Part shown: piece by piece, positions 40,731 through 52,700 of the stretch
Layout of the letters: each line of letters begins with the position of its first letter
How positions within the stretch are numbered: the stretch's first letter is position 1
NCBI GenBank assembly: GCA_963978895.1
Contig: OZ022239.1
Coordinates: forward strand, 12,389,274 to 12,453,273
Origin: Erpobdella octoculata
Lineage: Eukaryota > Annelida > Clitellata > Hirudinida > Erpobdellidae
Length of the DNA stretch: 64,000 nucleotides
Direction of reading: 5' to 3'
The notes under the pieces: model-generated
Database searches by the model: none
Told to the model about the DNA's origin: nothing
What the model saw: the letters and a program-made list of their open reading frames with translations, nothing else
Position numbers and translations under genes: made by a program

Positions 40731-43700
40731 GTTTGTTAGAGAACTATTTGTAAATCCTTGTTTTGCTTTGCAGTTAATTATCTCAACATTAATTAGCATC
40801 TCAATTATCACCACTCATAACAATAATTGTGATAAAGCTTCACCTTCAACTCTTTTCTGTAGATTGTGTTCTGTTGTATGGCTGTTGGGTTATCTTCTTG
40901 GAAATTGAAATTAAATTCAACTGTTATTTTTGTTTTTAGATTTAAAACCTAACAATCCACTGATAGAAGTTGGGGGGACTCTGGTTTTGAATTGTACTCT
41001 GAAGGCATACAACAAGGAAGTCAATGCAAATTCACTTCGCTTCAACTCCAACAATCTCCAGTTTATATCTTCTCAGATCAAAGTTCTTTCAGAAAGTACT
41101 GCTCAGTTTCAATTTCTTAATATCAGCAAAGGAGGATATGTGAACTGCATCATTCCAGGGGTTCCTTTTCTCGGAAGATATTCTACCCAGCTTATTATTG
41201 TTGCAAGTTGGTTAAAATTTCAAAAATAATTTTATTGCGATTTTATTCTGTTGAATTTGTGGCCATGTGCTTTTTCCTAGTTTTTTTGTTTTTATTTCAT
41301 AAATCAAGTTTTTATGTAATTTTATGAAACACTTTAAATTGTAGGAAAACCTTTAGTTCCCAAGCTGATCAGTTGTCGCTTAAAAAAGATTGAAGAGATG
41401 ATATGCAGCTGGTCACCATCTCATAAACAACAAGTAAATTACACTGGCACCCCTAGGCATTTCAAACAACATTTGCTCATTACTGTAATGAGGTGAGCTA
41501 ATAATTCGTTTATTGTAAATGATTCCTTTCGTCTGATTAATTTTAGAGTTTTCATGTAGATCCTATACTTCTTGTTCATTATTATTATTATTGTTTAGAT
41601 GAAATTACAGAATGGATATAGGCTCATATGTAGTTCTGAATCCAGAAAGCACTTTAAAAAACGTTTTTTATCTATCGTGTTATAAAAAAATGCTAAATTT
41701 ATTCAGAGTCCTAGTCATACATTTATTCTGAGTCTTAGTCTCTTAGTCGATAATGACTTACTGCCAAATCGGCAAATGTTTTCAATAATACATGGTAGCC
41801 ATCAATTCAGCAAAAACATACATCTCAGATTAGAATCAATTGCATCATGATCGTTTTTGTAAATAACATAGAAGCTAATAATAGATGGTATAAAGAATGA
41901 AATGAAATGTTTTTAACATATTTCCCTAACAAATACCCTATAAAGCACTTAGATTCTGCGTGAAGTATATCCAGGGCAGATGCAAGGGGTTGTAACACAC
42001 AACAATATTCTTTCATTAGGTTGAAATGCTGGTACTTCAAGAGCCTGAAAAACATCAATGATCTTATCTTCGGAATGTTTATCAATAACTTGCCTTATTT
42101 TATCAACGGCATTGAAATAAGAGTTCCAGCGTGTTGCATTTGGGAAAATGAAGCATGTTTGCAACTTGTCGTGCACAATGTCAGCAAAATTTGTGCTTCG
42201 TGAAGTTTTATTCCATAAAGTGGTGCATTTGGCCATCGTGGAGCGAACAATCTTATAATATGCATTGTTATTTGCCATATCTATATCATGGCTAGCAATC
42301 AAATTCAGTGTATGCGAAGCACAACGCTGATGCGGTGGTAAATAGAATTCACTGTCTTCAGGCCCGGAGCTTTTCATCAGTGCATCAACATCTTCAAAGG
42401 GTATGCTTTCATCATCATCAGAATCAGTAGTGTAATTGGTTTGAGCATCAAGTTTATACTCTTTAAAGGCTTTAACAAAATTTGACCCATTGTCCGTAAC
42501 GGTCATCACTACTTTGCTACGTATGCGGTAGACATTATGCACAGAGTTTAACCTATCAGCAATACTGTCATATGTGTGAGGACCTTTCAAACGCTCACAG
42601 CACAATGCTGCAAAATGTCTTTGTAGCGAGGCAAGAGTCTATCAAATGTGCAGTGATTCCAAGAAGGCTCTTGTTGTTAGCGCTCCATATATCGGCTGTG
42701 GTACAAACATGATCCACTCTGCTAAGTGCTTCTATTACGTTGTTTTTCATCTGAGCTTCAAGAAAATCTAAGCTTCCTTTGAAAATAAATATACAACTAT
42801 TTCAAGCAACTCTAGTATTAAAAATTAAGAAAAATCACTTTTAATTCTTAAATACTAACCATCAAGCGTTTTTCTTGTTTTTTTTTGTTTTTGTGTTTTT
42901 TATTGACATCAGAAAACGAAACAGCATCAGCAATCGGACACTAACAAAAAAATGACAACGAGGTTATCGGTCCATAAAACAAAAAAGATGTTAAAGGGCA
43001 AAACCTAAAGGGTATTTACATCCCGCTAAGAAGGCTGCCTACAAAGTTCATTGTACACAAATAATAATTAGAAATATATTGAACCTGTACAAGTGCTATT
43101 GAAACATTGGCGACTCAATAATAAACTTTTTAAGTAATCGTTTGAAACAGGATAAGTTTGGTTGTTGAGATATAGTCATCGGAATCTTTGCACACACATT
43201 AGGACCTGCACATACAATTGAGCGAAGCTTTATGTTGGATTTAGCAAAGGGGGGTCTATACCTTGGATATGAACGAGGTTCACAAGAATGTAATGAGGAT
43301 GATTGAGGTAGCAATTTTCTAAATAAATCAGGAAGCATATTATGATCAAGTTTATACATAAAGATTCCCACATGAAAATGATTTATTTGGTGAATTTTAA
43401 GTATGTTCAATTGTCTAAAGAATGGATCAGTGTGAGAACTACATGGTAACTTGAAGATGATACGTAAATATCTTTTCTGAAGTTTAAGCAGAGGCTGCAA
43501 ATAAGTTGAGTAATTGGAAGCCCAGATTAAATTGCAATAATTTAAATAAGGAAATATAAATGAGTAATACAAAGTGACTGCTACTGGTAGAGTTATGTAA
43601 GGGCGAATACGTGAAATGATTCCAATATTTTTGATAACTTATTAGTTACATACTGAATATGAGGTTTAAAAGTAAGATGTTCATCTATAACAATCCCAAG

Positions 43701-46700
43701 AAATTTACATGCATCAACACGAGACAGAACAGAGTCACCAATACATATAAACAGCTCATTAAGGCTAATATTTTTCCTTGCTTTATGAAACAACAAGTAA
43801 ACAGTTTTTTTACATTGAGTGAAAGAACGTTTGCTTTACACCAGTTAGCAACTCCCATCAATTCTTTGTTCATAACAGAGAAAAGTTCGTTAATGTCATC
43901 ACCAGATATAAATACATCCGTATCGTCGGCGAAGAGCAGAAATTCAAGGCATTGAGAGGAATTGCACATGTCGTTGATGTATATCAAAAATAGGAGTGGG
44001 CCAAGCACCGAGCCCTGTGGAACTCCTAGGGTAATTGGTATTGTAGAGGAGATAAAATTTTCAAAAGAGACCATCTGGGTACGTTTGCTCAAATAACTCC
44101 GATACCATGCTAAACACCTGCCACGAATACCATAATGCTGCAGCTTTTCCAGTAAGATTGCATGGTCCACTGTGTCAAAGGCCTTGGCCAAGTCCAGAAA
44201 GACCCCAATTGTAGGCTGGCCCCGATCTAGAGCATTAGAAATTTTTGAGTGAATAACAGAGAGAGGCATATATGTCGAATGTTTCTCCCTGAATCTGAAT
44301 TGGTCATCTCTGATAACTGAGAACTTGTTGAAAAAAGAAATTGATCTGTTGAAGATTGCTTTCTCGAAAATTTTTGAAAAGTATGGAAGAATCGATATTG
44401 GTCTACAATTCACAATACTCTTCTTTTGAATCACTATTATGAATTGGAACAACTTTGGCAATCTTCAGCAGATCCGGAAAGACGCCTGATTTAAAGGAGC
44501 AGTTGATTAGGGCCGTCAGAATATGAGCAGTTACAGGTACTGAATATCCTGCCAGAGCTGAATTGACTCCATCACAGCCTTCACTGTGAGAGTTTTTGAG
44601 AGTCTTTGATATTGATATGACTTCTTCTGGAGTAACATCTGATAAAAAAATTGATTGAGGTATGGGATCTTTAAGATATTGTCGAAAGTCTAAATTGCTT
44701 GACACAATCTTCTTTGCGAGCTCAGTCCCAATACTTGTGAAAAATGAGTGAGCAATGTCCGTAGATGACGCGAGTGGAAAACCCTCCGCGTTATAGAACA
44801 TACAGGAGGCAGTTTTATGACTGTTTCTATTTAAGAGATGCTTTATTAGATCCCATGTTTTACGGCAGTTGCCTTCGTATGAACGAAATTTGTTAGAATA
44901 ATATTCAGTAATAGCAACTTCTTTAATTTTTCTAAACTTGTTTCTGGAACAGGTGAACTTTAGCTTGCTGTCACTTGTACGCTTGGAGAGAAATTTTTTT
45001 GTAAAGAGTATTTTTTGTCCTGCAAGACTTTAGGACGCCAGGAGTCATCCATGGTTTTTTGAAATGATATAAGTTTGTTGGCTTATGAGTGATGGGAAAA
45101 CAGATATCATATATTTTACAATAAGTTTTGATGAACGAACAATAAGCTGCTGAGGCACACCCTTCGTCACAGAGCAATAATGATTCGGACCAATTCACAC
45201 TGGTAAGTTGTTCAATAAAGTTCTTCTTATTTTCGTCACTGAAATATCTTTTGCATTTTGTTTTAGGGTTCACCGATTTATTTTTTTGTGGTATTGATTG
45301 AGTAGTAGACAGGGAGATGATCAGAGATGTCATCAACAATTTTTTTTACAACCTCTTCCTTATCAAATATATTAGTGAATATGTTGTCAATAACCGTTGC
45401 ACTTGTTGAGGTAATTCTTGTTGGTAGGACAATCTTTGGATATAGGCAATAATTTGATGCAATGTTTTACTAAATTCCTGAATCATAATGTTTGACGATT
45501 CCTCTGCTATATTTATATTAAAATCTCCTAAGAGTACACAGTTCTGTTGCTTGACTACATGATCCAGTAATAATTTAAATTCATTATTGAACACTTGAAG
45601 ATTGGTAGCAGGTGGACGATAAATGACTCCAACTGTTATTGTGTCACTCTGCAGCTTTAGTTTAGTAAATAGATACTCGAATGACGTGATCTGAAAGGGC
45701 ACCTCAAGTGAAGAGACTCCAATGGTGTGGTGAATGAAGAAGCCGACGCCTCCTCCCCTTCCACTACAACGACATGCCGAGTAGAAGGAGTAATGAGGCA
45801 TATTTACGGCTTCGCTAGTGTCAGGGTTTAACCACGTTTCTGTCACCGCAATTATTTTAGACCTCACAAAATTATTTAGAATAGCAATGTCTGGAACTTT
45901 GTGCAATAGACTTTGACAATTTATGTGTAGAAAAGATATTTCCTGAGAAGATCTTGGTAATTTATCAAAGTCTGATGGAGTAATGTAGGCATTTGAGAGT
46001 CCTTTTTCGGGAAAATTACTATCCGGATCGATGTTTTCAAGTCCAAAATTCACTGCAAATTCAGAGATCACTTCTTACGCTATTTGAGACAAAGAAAACT
46101 TGCTCTCATTCACGGAACCAAAGTTTGATACGGTGGCAATACTATTACTATAATCACTTTTTAATTCAGTTGTCTTTCTTCTGAGTCCATCAACTCTCTC
46201 ATCTCTGCCTGTCCATTCCGACGCACTCAACAAATCCGCATTAATCATCCCACTGCCACGTTCAATTATTTCCGTCAGTCCACGTGCTTTACAGCGCTCA
46301 TTGAATACTTCTGAGTCAGAACTTCTTAGACTTTTCCCACAACGGGAAATCTTTTGGTCACAATTTTGTCCCTCCCGATGATCAAGTTTGTCTCTCCGGC
46401 CCGTATCCTCTGTTTCATAGTTTTGACAAGGAGTTTTCGTGCTTCCCTTTCTTTTACAGTCATATCCCTGTGTATAAAAACTGCTGACCATTCTCCTTCC
46501 TTCATCATCTTCAAGTTTTTTGCCGATCTGAGAATATTTGTCTGTTGGTCTTCATTTGTTAACACCAGCTTAAGCGGTCTGGGTCTAGAGAGTTTGCATT
46601 CACCTTCGATCTTTTTTCCAAGCCTGATTACCTTGACAATTTCAGCATCATCGCACGAAATCACCCTCAACAATTCCTCGACTCTTGTCTTGTCATCCGG

Positions 46701-49700
46701 TTTGCGTTTATCAGCCGTTGACGATTCCGATGGAGATAGAAATAGATTGCAGATTACTGAGATTGAGATTACTAGATTAATAAGATTAAATTAAAATGAT
46801 ACTGTTTCCCGCAGTCTTTGCATCTGGCAAGATTTACTTCTACATCCTTGTCATTGACTTTCTGCGTGACCGTCTCTTCCTCAAAGTATCAACTTTTTTT
46901 GTAATGGGTTCAAGGTCAACTCCAGCTATTTTCTTTGCCAACCCCTTAACTTCTTCGAGGATCTCATTTAGTTTCTTCTTATTCATGGAGGATTCTTTTC
47001 TCTCATCTGCAGGTGTTTCCTCTCTTTTTTTAGAGTCTCTTTTCATCGTTTCTATTGCCTCTTGGATTTGACTTTGCTGCTGCTTGAGTAGATCTTCATT
47101 ACTGTTTAAACTTTCCAGACATATGTGCATCTCCTTCATGGTTGATTTAATCTCTTTCATCTCCATGGTACCTTCTCTGGATTCTTTAACACAGGTTCTC
47201 ATCTCCAGCATTAAATCATTAACTTCACTGTGTCTATCTTCCCGCTCCATCAACTCTTTCAATCGCTCATCATTTGCTTTGATACAGAGCCCCGCAATAT
47301 GGCTCACCAATTTAGCTTCATTTCTGGTTTTTCCACCAGGCATTAAAAAAAAACCTATCGATGAATAACGACAGAAAAACTTTTATTTTCACACTTTTAT
47401 AAGTCACAATTTACGCAGATAAACTAACTATACGTGTACGTATATTAATTTAATGCTATCACAACAACAACATAGATATTGTCATCACCTTTCAGGTTGG
47501 CTGGAGTCCTTGAATGAGATTAACAAAAGATTGCGCTTCCACAATGCTTAATGGCTCCATGTATTCAATAATGAAACTTATGATCAGCTGATCAACAGTC
47601 GCTTGAGTGACACAATTGTTGTTTATACTTTGCAGCATGCTTGATTGAGTCATCATCTTTTTTGCAGGAGCCTCATTTATTTTGCACGTGGCTTTTCGCT
47701 TAAGAGCTAACTTGACTTTATCAGAAATTGCAGGATGTTTTCTCTAGTGAAAAAACATTAAAATTTGTATTTTTAAACATAATCTATTAGTTTTGCAGTA
47801 AGTGCTTAAAGTACTTTAAACAAACTCAATGTGAGCATACATACAACTTTCTAATAACTAATAACTTATTACAAATTTAAAATTCAGACGTTATTTTCTA
47901 AAAATAAAAACATAAAACTCACTTCCACATGTTTTAGAAGGTTGGCTGGACTAATCATTGACGTGCTTAGATACACTTTCTTAGGCAGACACTGTAGACT
48001 TGTAGACGTAGACACAACACCTTGATGTTCTTTCCGTCATTTTCAGTTACTTTAAAATCCGATTTCATTACCAGTTTGTTCATAATTTAACTCTTTATTA
48101 ACTTCCATGATCCCAAAACATGATCTGTGAACTCGCAAACGTTTCTGAAAGAGTAAACGATAATAAAAAGGAAGTTTGTTTACCCTGATATGGCACGTTG
48201 TTAAAATGAACACGATCATGAATCCAGTGACACACTTTGCTCCTATTGGTCCAGACTCGCGCCATCTTAATGCTTGATCCAATGCTCGAAAATAAAAAGT
48301 AACAATTTTTAAAAATCTGTTACTGTTACTTTAAAAAAGTAATTTGTTACTGTTACTTTGTTACAATTTTGAAAAGTAATCTGTAACGCACAACAACAAA
48401 GTACTTGTCAAGATGCCAATGAAGACACTTTTTCATCTGTGCAATTGTGGAGTAGTCTCTTGCAGATAAAAGTAATTTATTTGATAGCTGCAATCAGAGC
48501 CGTAGAAAGCTATTTTGGCGCCCTGTGCGAGCTACATTTTTTGGTGCCCCTAAAAAATTGGAAGAGTGAAACAATTGATAAAACATTTTAATTTTCTATA
48601 AAGCATGAAAAAATTTTTTTTTTTTTATTTAGGTGAATTTGTCAAAACACAGTCAAAACACATCGTTTCTTTATATAACAAAATTTTATAAAACAACTTT
48701 TCTTGCTTTGGCATTTGCAAACATGTCTAACATCATCATGCTCTATTGATATCAATGCCAACCCAGACAATCGGTCTTGAGACATGGATGATCGTAAAAA
48801 TTTTTTATTAGTTTCAATTTGCTGAAACTTCGTTCGCATGTAGCAACAGTGACTGGGATGGGAGCGTAAGAAACAATCTAAGTGCAATTTCAATATTAGG
48901 GTATATTTTTTTGAGACCATTTCTATTAATAGCATTAAGCAAATCAACACTTGATGCTGATCGAACATCTTCTAAAATTGCTGAACATTGAAATATGAAA
49001 CATTCAATCTCAGATAGAATTTCAGACACATTGATGTCTTTGCTGTATTTTAGTGCTAATTTACCAGCAAAGTGAATTATTGATTTAAAGAAAATTAAAT
49101 TGATAAAAGAATATAAAAATGATATCAAAGAATTGGGCGGCATGTTTTGAAAATTAACTGGTTTAAAAATTAAATTATCAAAAAGAATTCAAATTCTCTT
49201 TGATCTTGCCGATATTTTAGTGTTGGCGGGAAGGTGGTGATGATGATGTTAGTGGGACTGGTGATTTAATTAAGTTATGGCTGGTAGAACGTCAGAGAAT
49301 TTTCGCAGCATGTCGTGAAATTCGATAATTTCGCTGTTGAAAAAATAAACGCAAAAAATGTATTAAAAAATTGTTTATTTATGTATATTATTAGCGCCCC
49401 CATGACGCTGGCGCCCTGTGCGATGGCACAGCCCGCACAACCCTTCCTACGGTACTGGCTGCAATTTAGTTGGTACCACTAAGTGCAGCATTGGGTCTTT
49501 GTCTGATGAAAGGTGTTTTGTAGCCACTTTGAATGGCTCTAAAACTTCAATAACTTCTTTCAACAGATTTGTTTTCATTTGGCTAAAAATTTTCATTAGC
49601 TGATAATCATTTCCAATAATATTATGTATACTGGAGAAAATTTTACCACAGACTTTAACATGTTTAACACACTGTTCCATCTTGTTAGAACACATTGTTT

Positions 49701-52700
49701 TAACATGGTATCCAGCTGGCTATTTAGCTTTGTTCTCTTAGCCAGAGTTACCACATTTTTGCATAATTCGATGTGTTTTAGAACTTCATCTGGCATTGTT
49801 GCTAAGTCGCTTCTATTGTCTGATGTTGACCGCAAACTGTGCAACAATACCAAATTGATATTGTGGCACGAGCAAACCAGCCCTGTTTTGTCTTGAAATG
49901 CAGCTACCATTTTACTTGCATTGTCAGTAACATACACGTTTTCTGGTCTTAATGCATTAAACTCTATTAATATTTCTTTCACCGTTTTATGAATATTGGT
50001 TGCTGTGTTTTTCATTTACTACTCTCGTTGAAAGACTGTTTAAGTATACATGCCAACGAACATCATCAACCACAAACAGAACAGTCACTGCCAAATAACT
50101 GCCATTAGTTCGCTGATGTGTCCATAAATCTGTTGTGACACCAAATGTCTTGATGGTTGCTAACCGCTGGGCAAGTTCTAGCTTTGCTTGCCTCACAACA
50201 CTTTCTAGAAGGCGAGAAATTGTTGTTCGGTCAGGCAAAATACTATCTACATCCTCTACTTGACCATATTTGGCTCCAATGTTTATAAGTTTTTTGGCCA
50301 AATGTCTAAACCCCTCACCTTCGACTATTGAAAAAGGCCTGTAAAATTTTGATATAATTTTATAATAAAAAATTGTTAGATGTGGATTAAACTTAATTAT
50401 ATTTTCTGAACAAAACCAGCCCGATATCCTTGGCACACACATATCCACAATAGAGTCGGCCAACTCAGTTTTTACTCCTGGTGACACTGTCGTCGACCTC
50501 ACTCTGGCTGAAAACCCCTTAAATGAAAAAAAGACTTTTCTGTGGCACTGGTGATTGCGACGTACAAAAATCGATGTGAGTGCTTAAGCTTAACCCACTC
50601 GTAGCATCGCGATTTCCACTTCAGAATTGAGTTGCATTTTTCACATTTAACGTATGCGACCGGCACGTTATCTACTCTGATCAGCTTGAATGACTTCCAA
50701 ACAACACTCTTTCCTTTGTCAGATTCATATGTACTGACACACATTTGGAGTTAACTAATTTTTGAATGTCAGCCTTTTCCATATTTAAGTAAAAATTTGA
50801 ACTACGACTTCGAAAATTAAACAAATAATGCAACCTACGACTTCAAAACTTTTGGCAACTCATTATCAGCGATAAAACAACTTAATAACACTTGTAACAA
50901 GAGCTCAACGCTTTTACTATGTTTTCATTTTAGTACTTTGTTAGTATAACTAGCTGATATATAACCAAATAGACTGTGTATTTTCATTTTAGTCATCTAT
51001 AACAAATACAAATGAAGCTTACTTTCAGATGAGTTTTCAAGCTTGATTTGCTGCTTTTGGACATACTTGTATCCTTCTGGTTGTTGCACATAAACTGTTT
51101 CTTTTAATTCTCAATAAAGAAAAGCAGTTGACACATCAAACTGTTTCAGATACATCCTTTTATTTGTAGCTATACTTAGCACTGAGCGAATAGTACTAAG
51201 TCTCGCAACTGGACTAAATGTTTGATCGTAGTCCACTCCCCTTCTCTGATTAAATCCTTTTGCAACCAGTAGTGCTTTGTATTTCTCAACGGTATGCGGA
51301 CTTTTCATCAAAGGACGATTCATCAAGGGACTGTTCATCAAGGACTATTCATCAAGGGACTATTCATCAAGAGACTATTCATCAAAGGACTATTCATCAA
51401 GAGGACGGTTCATCATAAGGACTGTTCATCTAAAGACTATTCATCAAGAGGACTATTCATCAAATTTTGAAGCCACTCAGCATCCTTTATAAATATATAC
51501 CCAAGATATTTTCAGCGTAAAGTAATTTGATGTATTTTTAAAAGACAGTTCTTCATCTTTGATAAAATAAATTTCAAACATATCAGTAATTTAAAAAAAA
51601 TATTGATGGCAACCAGGGTTGTTAAGAGCGGTACTATTGGCTGACAAAATCGTTGATGACAACGCCGCTACATTTTTTAGCTGTTCTCAGCGCTATTCAC
51701 TACCGCAACTTTCATTAAAAAAACAAAATATGTTTTTTATAACAATTAAATGAGTTCCAATGTATTTAGATTTTATTTGAAGTTTGCATGAAATCTGAGT
51801 CTGGTTGATTTATCGACGATCCGGACGAGCGTAAACGTCTCTTTGAAATGACCTTTCCTGACCTCGCTAAAGCAAGCGTGTTCGTCTCTTTGAAGTGTGG
51901 CAGAAGAGGTATACCGGGTGTTAGTGATGTTTTGAGGTGTATGGTATCTGGCTGTTTGAGTGTGTATATACTCACAGTTTGTACGAACAGTTGAAAGCAG
52001 TTTTTTTGAAACTTATTATTCAATTGTCTTTTGCTCGTTTGATCTTAAGATCTTGACGTTATTTCTTGTCCAGTTATTTTATTTACGGTATGTGACGAAT
52101 AAAATTGTTGTATATTACAACCATGTCTTCTACAAGCTTGCTGATTGCTCGAGGCAAGTGTCTTTGAAGCGTGGCCCCTTGGTGTTAAACGACCGATGCC
52201 AGATTTGACATAGCGGGCATGTGTGATGCTTTGACGTGTTTGTGGCCTTTGGTAAATATGTACATATATGGTTTACGAAAACAGTCGAATTTAGTTTTTC
52301 TGGTGCTGTGACCGGGAGCGGAAGCGAGAGACAAGCGGGAAGAGAGAGCGACCGGGAGGGTAAGAGCAAGCGGGGAAGGAAACGGGAGCGAGAGAGAAAA
52401 ACGACCGAAAAACCTCTAAAAACCCCGGGCAACACAAGGTACCTCGCTAGTTCTATTATAAAGAATAAAGTATTTGGATGCAAGCAGAGTAGCACTGTAA
52501 ACTTGATATAGATTACTCTACATTTTGGTAACATTTTGGTTGAAAATAACATCTTAAAAAATTTTATTAAATTTTTTGATGAATAGTCCGCTGGATGAAA
52601 AGACATTAGATGAACAGTCCTTATGATGAACCGTCCTCTTGATGAATAGTCCTTTGGTGAATAGTCCTTTGATGAATAGTCCCTTGATGAATAGTCCTTG

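Larger units (their letters stand above)
42867..47482 (-). mobile_element. Near full-length non-LTR retrotransposon (CR1/L2-like) inside the hAT
   Basis: Reading right to left: ORF1 with coiled coil (47343-46840) and RRM-like part (46673-46326), endonuclease (46071-45346 and 45339-44971), reverse transcriptase (44801-43593) and C-terminal domain (43572-43096). A possible 5-base duplication CATCA lies at 47483-47487 and 42862-42866. Several frameshifts separate the frames, so it is dead. It interrupts the hAT coding sequence, and so is the younger of the two. Confidence 0.85.
41825..48030 (-). mobile_element. hAT transposon (ZBED4-like, intron-bearing), split by a LINE
   Basis: Reading right to left, an N-terminal BED-finger remainder (48030-47935, SPANLLKHVE, with donor GTGAGT), an exon 47745-47490 (RKHPAISDKVKLALKRKATC to FVNLIQGLQPT), then the LINE, then 42785-42600 (LDFLEAQMKNNVIEALSRVD, HVCTTADIWSANNKSLLG), 42605-41949 and 42085-41825. 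Signatures are TTADIWSANN (first Asp), TVTDNGSNFVKAF (second Asp), HQRCASHTLNLIA (CxxH) and RWNSY. Frameshifts lie near 42605 and 42000. The C-terminal dimerisation region was not found. Confidence 0.85.
48290..50760 (-). mobile_element. Third hAT transposon, split by a smaller hAT
   Basis: Its transposase lies at 50744-49447. After the insertion (48495-49457) the same reading resumes at 48487 (LQLSNKLLLSARDYSTIAQM) towards 48390. The left part has subterminal GTTACTGTTACTTT repeats (48297-48385), common in hAT ends. I did not find the outer terminal repeats or duplication with confidence. Confidence 0.72.

Noticed and set aside
40669..40908. 79-codon frame as the receptor's first exon
   Set aside because: The frame runs through the GT donor at 40731 and lacks homology; the overlapping ATG at 40640 gives a signal peptide in phase with exon 2.
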